A stretch of 64,000 nucleotides of DNA from Methylocystis iwaonis. GTDB taxonomy: Bacteria > Pseudomonadota > Alphaproteobacteria > Rhizobiales > Beijerinckiaceae. Of this stretch, positions 7,690-15,050 are shown piece by piece (position 1 is the stretch's first letter; every line of letters starts with the position of its first letter). The position numbers were made by a program, and so were the translations under genes. The stretch covers positions 2,524,001 through 2,588,000 of the forward strand of contig NZ_AP027142.1 of assembly GCF_027925385.1 (NCBI RefSeq), written 5' to 3'. The notes beneath the pieces are model-generated. The model saw only the letters and a list, made by a program, of their open reading frames with translations, had not been told where the DNA came from and did no database searches.

Positions 7690-7726
7690 GCTGGAAGGGC
7701 GGGTTTAAAAAACACGCCCTTCCAGC
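7690..7726 (-). promoter_or_regulatory. Perfect intercistronic hairpin between gvpA and the gvpC-like gene
   Basis: Two 12-base arms (7690-7701 and 7715-7726) are exact inverse complements around a 13-base A/T-rich loop. On the transcribed minus strand no U-run follows, so it is not a classical terminator. A partial stop or a 3' stabiliser that leaves gvpA mRNA in excess over downstream genes is the likely role, matching the need for far more GvpA than accessory proteins. Confidence 0.7.
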
Positions 7727-7740
7727 GATGGCGGATAGAC

Positions 7741-7959
7741 TTAGGCGGGGGCCGCCGCGGAAGCGGTCAGGCCGACAGCTTCGGCGTATTTCAGGTAGGT
7801 CTCGACCGAGGCCACCACAACGCGCGCTTCGATAGTGATCAGCTCGATGCCGACGAGCGAGACCTTGACCCAGGCGTCGATCACGATGCCCTTGTCGAGG
7901 ATGCGGTCGACAACTTCGCCGAGGCTTGACGAGTCCACAGATTTTTGAACGCGTGCCAT
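7741..7959 (-). CDS. gvpA: GvpA, major gas vesicle shell protein
   Basis: 72 residues, the standard GvpA length, with the near-invariant core [40 protein letters not shown] and [12 protein letters not shown]. GvpA forms the ribbed, gas-permeable protein wall. GGAGAAG lies about 5 nt before the ATG. It is the first structural gene after the -24/-12 promoter at 8045-8060 and is followed by a strong hairpin, which together suggest high, separately tuned expression. Confidence 0.98.
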   Translation of the reverse strand: MARVQKSVDSSSLGEVVDRILDKGIVIDAWVKVSLVGIELITIEARVVVASVETYLKYAEAVGLTASAAAPA

Positions 7960-8044
7960 GAAGCTTCTCCATTCTTAAAAGCGCTTTGAGCACTTTGCGA
8001 ACACACCGAAGAGAACTCATCATTCCCCCGGCCGAATTGAATAG

Positions 8045-8060
8045 AGCAACCGCGGCGCCA
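8045..8060 (-). promoter_or_regulatory. Sigma54 (-24/-12) promoter of the gvpA operon
   Basis: Minus strand reads TGGCGC-N5-TTGCT; the GG of the -24 element (8055-8060) and the GC of the -12 element (8045-8049) have the required spacing. The predicted start near 8034 leaves a 5' leader of about 75 nt before gvpA. An NtrC-type activator with the sigma54-contact motif GAFTGA is encoded just upstream in the same locus, which strongly supports the call. Confidence 0.8.
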
Positions 8061-8120
8061 GAGGGGCCGGTAAGCTGACAAATCGATTTCAGGCTTATAT
8101 TTCATTGCTTTTCAATTTTG

Positions 8121-8153
8121 CGCGTTGGCATGGTTTCAAGTATCGCGTTGGCA
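8121..8153 (-). promoter_or_regulatory. Direct-repeat candidate enhancer for the sigma54 promoter
   Basis: The ten bases CGCGTTGGCA (plus strand) occur twice, at 8121-8130 and 8144-8153, spaced 23 nt start to start, about two helical turns. They lie roughly 87-120 nt upstream of the predicted gvpA transcription start, the usual place for binding sites of NtrC-type activators. That the locus-encoded activator binds here is inference. Confidence 0.5.
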
Positions 8154-8187
8154 GGTCGGGCGTCGGCGCCCGGGTCCAGGGGCGGCG

Positions 8188-8583
8188 TTACCCTTTGGCG
8201 CCCTTGCTCACAGCCGCCGCGATTGCGTCGATTTGAAAAGGTTTCGCAAGGAAACCGTCGATCGTCGACGCCCGCATCGCATCGAGGATGCCGGCGTCGT
8301 CCGCGAGGAAATATCCCGAGATCAGGATGACGCTCATGGCGGGGCGTATGATGCGGAAGCGCGCGCTCAGACGGAACCCGTCCATATCGGGCAAACGCGC
8401 GTCCACGAAAGCGATCGGGAAGGTTTGCTGACTGATCAAGCCGAGCGCTTCCTGCGCGCTATTGGCGGTAACCGCCATCCAATCGATCCGGCTCAAAGCG
8501 GCTTCGAGCACCCAGCACATGTCTTGATCGTCGTCCACGACGAGCGCTGTTTTCGGCGCGAGGCAAGCGGGAAAAGGAGTCAA
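8188..8583 (-). CDS. Receiver-only response regulator of the gas vesicle locus
   Basis: 131 residues: a CheY-like receiver domain with the acidic pocket VDDDQD, phospho-acceptor D61 in FVDARLPDMDG, the Ser switch in ILISGYF and the conserved Lys in FLAKPF. There is no output domain. The start is TTG at 8583, with GGAGGG about 10 nt upstream; no ATG fits. It lies 30 nt after the sensor kinase stop, so the two are probably co-transcribed. It may be a phosphate sink, or a phosphorelay or allosteric partner of the kinase. Confidence 0.88.
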   Translation of the reverse strand: MTPFPACLAPKTALVVDDDQDMCWVLEAALSRIDWMAVTANSAQEALGLISQQTFPIAFVDARLPDMDGFRLSARFRIIRPAMSVILISGYFLADDAGILDAMRASTIDGFLAKPFQIDAIAAAVSKGAKG

Positions 8584-8613
8584 TGCGTCGAACCCTCCAG
8601 AGAGCCATTCCGC

Positions 8614-10113
8614 TCAAGACGCCTCGCGCGCTGCAGGGATGCGAACGGCGAATGTCGTCCCCATGCCCAAGGCCGTCCGCACGCTCACATCGCCGCCATG
8701 CTGGCGAACGATGGAATGCGACACCGACAGACCGAGGCCTGAACGTCTGCTATCCGAGCGAGTCGTAAAAAACGGATCAAAAATCTTCCTCAAATGCGCC
8801 TCGGGAATACCGGGGCCGCTATCGCCGATCTCGACGATCACTTCTTTGCCGTCGCGGCGCACGTCGATTGTCAACACGCCGCCATTCGGCATCGCCTGGA
8901 ATGCGTTGAGCATAAGATTGATGAAAACGAGCTCCAAAAGGTTTTGCACGCCTTCGGCGCAAATATCAGCGGTCTCCGCTGGCGGGTTCCACTCATATCG
9001 CGTGCCGACCGCCGCTTCGCCGGCAGCGAACATCAGGGCGTTCTTCAGCATATTCACGACGTTGACCTGCGTCGTTTCGGTGATCGGCTGCGGCCGGGCG
9101 AATCGAAGCAGACTTTCGACCACGAGCGATGCGCGATCTATGCCGCCGATCACCTTATCGATACATTCGCCGAGCAGAATGGGCGAGCCCATTCTATTTC
9201 TCATGAGCTGCGCCGCGGCGGAGCTGACCCCGAGGGGATTGCGAATCTCATGCGCGATTCCGCCGATGACAATGCCCAACGCCGCAAGCTTCTCGCCCTG
9301 ATGGATTTGAGCTTCCATCGCCCGCTGCTCCACGAGGCTGCGGCCAACCACGACGACGCCCGTCACGTCGCCGGTATGGCTGGTCATCCGCGATAAGCGC
9401 CAGGAGACTGGTATCGTCTCGCCGCTCTTGCAGCGCATCGGCCATTCGATCGAGTGGCAGTCGTCGATTTCGCTGATGCCCCGGAAGCTGGATTCGACTT
9501 CCTGTTTGTGCGGTTCCTCGAAATGACCGGACAATTCGGAGCCGCGAACTTCGCCCTCCGCATAGCCCGTCGATTTTTCCGCGGCTGTATTCCAGGTCAT
9601 GATGGCGCCGTGCGAGTCCGTCGAGATGATCAGATCGCCGGCGCTCTCGACGACGCTCGCAAGATGCAACTGCATACGCCGCACCTCCTCCCCGAGCTGC
9701 AAGAGATCCGTCACATCGTCCATGACGAGGATGACGCCGCGCGAGCCGCCCTGGAGCTGCAAGGGACAAATGCTGTAGGAATAAGTTCTCAGAGCGACGC
9801 CCGGCGCACGATAGGTCATCCGGCGGCGTCGAAGCGTTTTTCCCGACCCGATGACTTCGCGTATCTGCTGATCCAGGGGCGTATCCTGGAACGCCGCCGG
9901 GAAAATTTCCTGCAGGCGTTTTCCAAGTGTCGTATGCAAGCTTCCATGCGACTTTTCGAGAAAGTTGCTGTTCACCGTTCTGACGATGAGGCTTTCGTCG
10001 AGAATGAGAATCGAGGAAGGGATCGTATCCATCACTGCATGGAAGAAGCTTTCGTGATCGAGCGTGTCTAGAAACATCGGCTTCTCGAAAGGTTTGTGGC
10101 CGAAGATCTGCAA
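8614..10113 (-). CDS. NtrB-like PAS sensor histidine kinase
   Basis: 499 residues, no transmembrane segment. Two PAS domains come first (about 20-130, with SSILILDESLIVRTVN, and about 150-260, with DLIISTDSHGAIMTWN). The dimerisation/phospho-acceptor domain has H288 in GIAHEIRNPL, then the ATPase N-box (ELVFINLMLNAFQAM), G1 (IGDSGPGIPE) and G2 (SGLGLSVSH). It is a cytoplasmic NtrB-type kinase. It lies between a GvpF/L gene and a receiver protein, and the NtrC-type activator is encoded upstream, so a kinase-activator pair controlling gas vesicles is the likely arrangement. The PAS ligand cannot be read from sequence. Confidence 0.93.
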   Translation of the reverse strand: MQIFGHKPFEKPMFLDTLDHESFFHAVMDTIPSSILILDESLIVRTVNSNFLEKSHGSLHTTLGKRLQEIFPAAFQDTPLDQQIREVIGSGKTLRRRRMTYRAPGVALRTYSYSICPLQLQGGSRGVILVMDDVTDLLQLGEEVRRMQLHLASVVESAGDLIISTDSHGAIMTWNTAAEKSTGYAEGEVRGSELSGHFEEPHKQEVESSFRGISEIDDCHSIEWPMRCKSGETIPVSWRLSRMTSHTGDVTGVVVVGRSLVEQRAMEAQIHQGEKLAALGIVIGGIAHEIRNPLGVSSAAAQLMRNRMGSPILLGECIDKVIGGIDRASLVVESLLRFARPQPITETTQVNVVNMLKNALMFAAGEAAVGTRYEWNPPAETADICAEGVQNLLELVFINLMLNAFQAMPNGGVLTIDVRRDGKEVIVEIGDSGPGIPEAHLRKIFDPFFTTRSDSRRSGLGLSVSHSIVRQHGGDVSVRTALGMGTTFAVRIPAAREAS

Positions 10114-10171
10114 GAAGAGATTGTTTCTTTGCGCCAGCGACGTTTTTGCGCGTCCCCGAACGCCCGCGATC

Positions 10172-11005
10172 TCAATTCGCGGAATGAAGCGGCGGACGGT
10201 CCAGCGGCGGTCGAAAACTGAAGGGCGGCCAAGGCCCCGACAGAGTCAGTTCGACGGTCTCGGCCCCAAGCCGGTTGTTGAGTTCCGCAACGCGCCGGCT
10301 CAAAGCGGCGGCGTTTTCCTTGGGGACGAGAAACGCATGGCGCGCGACCAGATCGGTCCCTTCGAGATTGCGGTTGCGTCGCCCCGCCGTCAGTGGCTCG
10401 AGCTCCTGCACCAGCCGATCGGCGACGGCCGCCGCTTCCGCGCGGCCGAAGTCGCGCAGCGATTCTTTGTCTCGGCACAGGCGCATGTAGCGGATGCCGC
10501 TCGTCAGCGACGCCCACTCCGGCCACGCCTTGCGCGCGAGTTGATCCAGAATTGCCGGATCATCGAGACGCGCCGCCGCGCGAAGCTCCCACTCCTCTTT
10601 ATCGGACGCATTGAGAAGGAAACGCGCGATCGTCGCCTCATGCGCGGCCATGAAGGCGCCCAGACTCTCGATGCTCGTGTAAAGCGTTCCAAAAGGGACG
10701 GGAAATACTGGCGAGAATTGCATCGCCCACGCCAGAATTTCCGCATGGCGGCGAACGCGCGGCGCCAGCCATGAGACGTCGGTCAAATGACGCTCCGCAT
10801 CGACGCCGCAGAAGTCCGCGATCGGGACAAGGTCGACGATCGCAGCGACGGCGCCGGCGCGATGCAGCCGCAAGGCGCGCCCCTCCGGCGCAGGCAATCG
10901 CTCGGCAGAGATGCGATCGGGGTCGACGAAGGCAATGAGAGAGATCGCCTGCTCGATCGACCCTGAAATGGCGCCGTCCGTTTCGGGTTGATCCGGCGTC
11001 CTCAT
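10172..11005 (-). CDS. gvpL: GvpF/GvpL family protein (second copy)
   Basis: 277 residues. The N-terminal strand AISLIAFVDPDRISAERL, the FSPVFPVPFGTLYTSIESL block and the C-terminal LTLSGPWPPFSFRPPLD identify a GvpF/L protein, diverged from the copy at 4490-5224. Its start overlaps the stop of the NtrC-type regulator by 4 nt (ATGA), so a structural gas vesicle gene is translated with the regulatory genes and not with the main structural operon. Confidence 0.88.
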   Translation of the reverse strand: MRTPDQPETDGAISGSIEQAISLIAFVDPDRISAERLPAPEGRALRLHRAGAVAAIVDLVPIADFCGVDAERHLTDVSWLAPRVRRHAEILAWAMQFSPVFPVPFGTLYTSIESLGAFMAAHEATIARFLLNASDKEEWELRAAARLDDPAILDQLARKAWPEWASLTSGIRYMRLCRDKESLRDFGRAEAAAVADRLVQELEPLTAGRRNRNLEGTDLVARHAFLVPKENAAALSRRVAELNNRLGAETVELTLSGPWPPFSFRPPLDRPPLHSAN

Positions 11006-12393
11006 TGCCGGATGTCTCCGCCCTCACCTTCCAGTCTTTTCAGCTTCAAGCGGTATGTCTTGTAATCGACGCCGAGCAGCCGTGCGGCTTCCGCCTTGTT
11101 GCCCTTTGCGCGATTGAGCGCGTCGAGCACGGCGTCGCGTTCGACCGCCCGCACCTGGTAGCGCATCTGATCGCGCAAAGGCGCGGCGGCGGCCATTTGC
11201 GTTTGCGAAGGGGGCAGCGGCGCGCGATTGAGACGATCGGCGATATGCGCGGCGGAGACGGCGTCCGCCGACGTCAGCGCCGCGCGCCGCATCACATTGC
11301 GCAATTCTCTCACATTGCCGGGCCAATGATGCGCCTGCAACAGCTCGAGCGCTTTCGCGTCGATGTCGATCGGCGCCTGTCCCAGACAGTCACGCGCCTG
11401 CACCAGAAAGCGCTCCGCGAGAAAAGGCACGTCCTCCGGGCGCGCGCGCAAGGGCGGCACCGAGATCACATATTCGGCGAGACGATAGTAGAGGTCTTCG
11501 CGAAAGTCCCCCGCCTCGGCGCGCTCTTTGAGAGCGTCATTCGTGGCGGCAATAACACGGACGTCGAGGCTGATTTGTTCGCTGCCGCCCACGCGATGGA
11601 TCGTGCGCGCTTCGAGCGCGCGCAGAAGCGCCTTTTGTCCGGCGATCGAGAGATTGCCGATCTCGTCGAGGAAGATCGTCCCCCCCTTGGCCGCGGCCTC
11701 GAAGCACCCACAATGGCGTGCGGCTGCGCCCGTGAACGCCCCCTTCTCATGACCGAAAAATTCGCTGTTGATGAGGGATTCGGCGATCGCGCCGCAGTCG
11801 ACGACAATGAACGGCTTGGCGACGCGGCCGCTGTGCCGATGCAGGCTTTGCGCGACGATCTCCTTGCCGCTTCCGGTCTCGCCCTGAACGACGACCGAGT
11901 AGTCGGAGCGGGCGACCGCTTCAATCTCATCGGCGAGCTTTTGGATGGCGGCGCTTTTCCCCATGAGGCCGAATATGTCGGCGCGCACATTTTCGGCGCT
12001 CTGCTTGTGCAGCGCCGCTCGCCGGGCGACAGCCCGCTTCACGACATCGACGAACTGATCGTTGCGAAACGGCTTGGTGAGATATTCGAACGCGCCTTCT
12101 TTGATGGCGTTGATCGCGCCGGTGATCGTGCCGTAAGCCGTGGCGATGACAATGGGGAGACGCCGGTCGCGTTGCAATAATCGGCGCAAAACCTCCTCGC
12201 CGCCGATTCCGGACATGCGCATATCGAGAACAACCGCGTCTGGCGGATGGCGCGACGCCAATTCGAGACCTGGCTCGCCGGCTTGCGCTTCCATCACGTC
12301 AAATCCGGCGTCCACCAATATGCTGCGCATTGCCCAGCGCATATCGTGATCGTCGTCGATCAGCAGGACCGAGCTTCGATTGCGCGTCAACAT
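11002..12393 (-). CDS. NtrC-type sigma54-dependent response regulator
   Basis: 463 residues from MLTRNRSSVLLIDDDHD. The receiver domain has phospho-acceptor D57. The central AAA+ domain has GETGSGKE at 171-178, GAFTGA (sigma54 contact) at 218-223 and Walker B GGTIFLDEIGN. The C-terminal Fis-type helix-turn-helix reads AVLDALNRAKGNKAEAARLL. This is a complete bacterial enhancer-binding protein. It fits the -24/-12 promoter found in front of gvpA. The family parallels GvrA of the Serratia sp. ATCC 39006 gas vesicle cluster as I recall it. An ATG at 12408 is an alternative start; neither has a strong ribosome site. Confidence 0.95.
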   Translation of the reverse strand: MLTRNRSSVLLIDDDHDMRWAMRSILVDAGFDVMEAQAGEPGLELASRHPPDAVVLDMRMSGIGGEEVLRRLLQRDRRLPIVIATAYGTITGAINAIKEGAFEYLTKPFRNDQFVDVVKRAVARRAALHKQSAENVRADIFGLMGKSAAIQKLADEIEAVARSDYSVVVQGETGSGKEIVAQSLHRHSGRVAKPFIVVDCGAIAESLINSEFFGHEKGAFTGAAARHCGCFEAAAKGGTIFLDEIGNLSIAGQKALLRALEARTIHRVGGSEQISLDVRVIAATNDALKERAEAGDFREDLYYRLAEYVISVPPLRARPEDVPFLAERFLVQARDCLGQAPIDIDAKALELLQAHHWPGNVRELRNVMRRAALTSADAVSAAHIADRLNRAPLPPSQTQMAAAAPLRDQMRYQVRAVERDAVLDALNRAKGNKAEAARLLGVDYKTYRLKLKRLEGEGGDIRQ

Positions 12394-12408
12394 GATAGAG
12401 CCAATCAT

Positions 12409-12708
12409 TTTTGAGGCTGGGGGGCCAAAGCGCCCGCCAGCACGTGCAATCTCAGAGCTGAAGCGAGCTTAGTCTACCAACGCGTCCAACTTCATTGATT
12501 ACTGTCAAGTTCGCTACTTATTCCTCCTGGAGCCCCAATAAAAGTAAATACGGCGTTAGCATTTCGAGCAAATTGTAGCGATTACGCTTGATGTTTACAT
12601 TCACACATATCTTTCTTTGCTGAAATGACAGTCGCCCGCGCGAGAATATGACTGTTCAATGACGCTGTGCGCGGCGCCGCGAGCCCTTGAAGGCGAACAT
12701 CAATTTGC
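12409..12708. other. AT-rich divergent intergenic region
   Basis: No gene is seen between the regulator (minus) and the 63-residue orphan (plus). The stretch is clearly lower in GC than its surroundings. CCAACGCG at 12477-12484 repeats the core of the elements upstream of gvpA and could indicate self-control of the regulator, but eight bases can recur by chance. Confidence 0.4.
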
Positions 12709-12723
12709 TGGCAAGATTGTTGC
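12709..12723 (+). promoter_or_regulatory. Second sigma54 (-24/-12) promoter match
   Basis: TGGCAAGATTGTTGC has the -24 GG and -12 GC exactly 12 bases apart, with TGGCA and TTGC both matching consensus. The predicted start near 12734 gives a leader of about 59 nt before the 63-residue gene at 12793. Its place next to the sigma54 activator gene makes co-control with the gas vesicle operon plausible. Confidence 0.6.
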
Positions 12724-12792
12724 GTGCGCGCGATTGCGCACCCGCGTCGCGCGCAACTTGTTACAAAAACGCCAAATGCAAGGGGAGGATAC

Positions 12793-12984
12793 ATGGCGGA
12801 CGAGAAGGTCACAGTCGAACAACTGCCAAATGGCAAATGGGCCTGTTTTCTCCATCTGGCGGGCCATGACGAGCCCATCAATCTGGGCCGGGAATTCAAG
12901 AACGACGAACAGGCCGAAAACTGGCTGAATGTTTCGGAGTCCGTCACCGCCATCGAGATGATGGTGCGGAAATACAAGAAATAG
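12793..12984 (+). CDS. 63-residue soluble orphan protein
   Basis: Starts MADEKVTVEQLPNGKWAC with GGGGAGG 5 nt before the ATG. The product is small, charged and soluble (PINLGREFKNDEQAENWL, ending in VRKYKK), without signal or membrane segments. I do not recognise the family. It is transcribed divergently from the gas vesicle regulator and preceded by a sigma54-type promoter match, so it may belong to the same regulon. The NGKW and DEQAENWL pattern resembles small proteins of about 60 residues of unknown function in alphaproteobacteria; this is an impression only. Confidence 0.75.
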   Translation: MADEKVTVEQLPNGKWACFLHLAGHDEPINLGREFKNDEQAENWLNVSESVTAIEMMVRKYKK

Positions 12985-13198
12985 CCACTCGAGCGCCCCG
13001 TGCTTGCATTCGGCCCGGGGCGTCTCTCACTCGTGTTGCGCTCACGGGGCTCCCTGCCCGCCGATAATATTTGCGCGGATCGCCGGCCGTAAGCTCGTCC
13101 CGGCGTCGTTCAGTCCTCGGCGGAGCCGGCCTTTGATGCTTATGGAAGAACAGGCGCGGCCGCCCCATCTTCCTCGGCAGAAGCCGGGAGGCGCCCCC

Positions 13199-13924
13199 AT
13201 GCATTTCAGCGATGCGCAATATCTGCCTATAGCGGCGCCGGCCTTCGCCCTGCTGGCGGGCGTCGTCGTCGTGCTCGTCATTCTCGTCGAGCTGCGCATT
13301 CTCAAATACGCCTATATGCAATTGGGCGTCAGCTCCGGAACGGCTGTCTTCCTGCTCCTGGCCTCGCTGCTCGGCAGCTATATCAATATTCCGGTGGCGA
13401 CGCTCGGGAGCGAACCGATCATAGATGCGCGCGAGGTCGTCTATTACGGCGTTCCCTATGTCGTGCCGAGATTTGTCGAGGAGCCTCAAGTCATTCTTGC
13501 CGTCAATGTCGGCGGCACCGTCATCCCGACCGTGCTGTCGATCTTCCTGCTGTCGCGAAACGCCATCTGGATCAGGGGCGCCATTGCGGTCGCCTGCGTC
13601 GCTGCGATCAGCTATGCTTTAGCAGAGCCGGTACGCGGCGTCGGCATCGCGCTGCCAATCTTCGTCGCCCCGCTGGCGGCGACGACCATTGCGGCGATCA
13701 TCTCCTGGCGCCATCTTGCGCCGCTCGCCTATGCAAGCGGGAGCCTCGGCGTTCTGGTCGGCGCGGATCTGTTGAATTTTGACAAGCTCGCAGGCCTCGG
13801 CACGCCCGTGCTGTCGATCGGCGGGGCCGGCACATTCGATGGAATTTTCCTGACCGGCGTGCTCTCGGTTCTGCTCGCGAGCCTGATCGGGGGCCGCACG
13901 CAAAGCGCCGTACAGGCTTCCTGA
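13199..13924 (+). CDS. DUF1614 family integral membrane protein
   Basis: 241 residues from MHFSDAQYLPIAAP; the start is chosen because GGGAGG lies just upstream, and the longer frame adds a composition-poor extension. About seven hydrophobic helices are visible. GSYINIP, VNVGGTVIPTVLS and GVLVGADLLNFDKL are hallmarks of DUF1614 proteins found in methanogens and various bacteria. Function is unknown. It is not obviously part of the gas vesicle locus, although it follows the orphan gene on the same strand. Confidence 0.85.
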   Translation: MHFSDAQYLPIAAPAFALLAGVVVVLVILVELRILKYAYMQLGVSSGTAVFLLLASLLGSYINIPVATLGSEPIIDAREVVYYGVPYVVPRFVEEPQVILAVNVGGTVIPTVLSIFLLSRNAIWIRGAIAVACVAAISYALAEPVRGVGIALPIFVAPLAATTIAAIISWRHLAPLAYASGSLGVLVGADLLNFDKLAGLGTPVLSIGGAGTFDGIFLTGVLSVLLASLIGGRTQSAVQAS

Positions 13925-13949
13925 AGGCGAAAGTGAAAGCGACGACATC

Positions 13950-14741
13950 TTGAGACTGCCGACTTATTTCGTCTCCCATGGCGGCGGCCCCTGGCCGTGG
14001 GTTCCCGAATGGCGCCGCCGCTTCGTCAATCTCGAAGCCGCTTTCGCCCGCATGCCCTCCGAAATCGGCGAGCGCCCGAAGGCGATCATCGTCGTCTCGG
14101 GCCATTGGGAAAGCCCGGAATTCGCAGTGATGTCGGCGCGCCAGCCGCCGATGGTCTATGATTATTCCGGCTTTCCTCCAGAGACTTATGACATCGTCTA
14201 TCCCGCGCCCGGCGCGCCGGCGTTGGCCGCGCGCGCCGCAAACCTCATCCGCGCCGCAGGCCTACCCGCGCGGCTCGATGAGACGCGCGGCTTCGATCAC
14301 GGCGCCTTCGTGCCGCTCTATGCGATGTATCCGGCGGCGGACGTCCCGGCGATCCAGGTGTCGCTCAAGACGGGCTACGATCCCGCCGAGCATCTTGCGC
14401 TCGGCCGCGCTTTAGCGCCGCTGCGCGAGGAAGGCGTCCTCATCATCGGCTCGGGCCTCAGCTACCACAATCTGCGCCTCTTTGGCCCGCAGGCGCGGGA
14501 GCCGTCAGAGGCTTTCGATCAATGGCTCGCCGCGGCGCTCGCGGCGGCGCCCGATGTGCGCAGACAAGCCATCATAGACTGGGCCAAGGCCCCTTACGCC
14601 CGCATCTGCCATCCCCGCGAGGACCATCTCGCGCCGCTTTTCGTCGCGCTCGGCGCAGCCGAGGCCGAGACGGCTGTCCGCGTCTATCATGACGTGGGGC
14701 TGTTCGGCGGCGTGACGGCGTCGAGCTACCGCTTGGGTTGA
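13950..14741 (+). CDS. DODA/YgiD-like class III extradiol dioxygenase
   Basis: 263 residues from a TTG start (no ATG or GTG fits). H10 in VSHGGGP, H52 in VVSGHWE, H117 in GFDHGAFVPLYAMYP and a C-terminal DHLAPLFVALGAA match the metal-ligand pattern of the YgiD/4,5-DOPA dioxygenase (LigB-type) family. Members cleave catechol rings using a bound divalent metal; the substrate here is unknown. It starts 25 nt after the DUF1614 gene and may be co-transcribed with it. Confidence 0.88.
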   Translation: MRLPTYFVSHGGGPWPWVPEWRRRFVNLEAAFARMPSEIGERPKAIIVVSGHWESPEFAVMSARQPPMVYDYSGFPPETYDIVYPAPGAPALAARAANLIRAAGLPARLDETRGFDHGAFVPLYAMYPAADVPAIQVSLKTGYDPAEHLALGRALAPLREEGVLIIGSGLSYHNLRLFGPQAREPSEAFDQWLAAALAAAPDVRRQAIIDWAKAPYARICHPREDHLAPLFVALGAAEAETAVRVYHDVGLFGGVTASSYRLG

Positions 14742-14785
14742 GCGCTCAGCTTGCGCCATCCCGCCTTTGATGGCAGGAAGCCGCC

Positions 14786-15028
14786 ATGACGCGCTTTTTC
14801 GCGATCCTCCTGAGCGCAGGCATAGCGGCCGCCGCCCCTGCCCTCGCCACGGACGCCCTCGGACGGGCTCCCGCCATGCGCGGCCCCAAGGCCGAGCGCG
14901 GACGGGAGGCGGATATTCCGCTCCACGGCCGGCCGATCGAACCCATGACAAAGAAAGAGGAAAAGCCCCACGCAGGCTGGAGCGGCTTCTACGGCGGCCT
15001 GAACGCCGGCGCCGCGAGAGATCCTTGA
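14786..15028 (+). CDS. Short secreted protein resembling the N-terminus of an outer membrane beta-barrel
   Basis: 80 residues: signal peptide MTRFFAILLSAGIAAAAPALA, a Pro/Lys/Arg-rich stretch, then GWSGFYGGLNAG, which is how the mature part of Omp25/OmpW-type porin-like proteins of Hyphomicrobiales begins. The frame stops right after this motif, so the barrel itself is missing. It is either a remnant of a barrel gene or a genuine short exported protein. A plausible ribosome site precedes the ATG. Confidence 0.5.
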   Translation: MTRFFAILLSAGIAAAAPALATDALGRAPAMRGPKAERGREADIPLHGRPIEPMTKKEEKPHAGWSGFYGGLNAGAARDP

Positions 15029-15050
15029 TCGAGCGCGCGAGGGCTGCAGC

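Noticed and set aside
12503-12508. TTGACA on the minus strand as a -35 box for the activator gene
   Set aside because: No acceptable -10 element lies 16-18 nt downstream.
12515-12540. A consensus AGGAGG on the minus strand in the activator upstream region
   Set aside because: The following TTG frame ends after about 18 codons and is not in frame with the regulator.
13004-13198. N-terminal extension of the DUF1614 protein
   Set aside because: Cys/Pro/Arg-rich and without a ribosome site, whereas GGGAGG stands before 13199.
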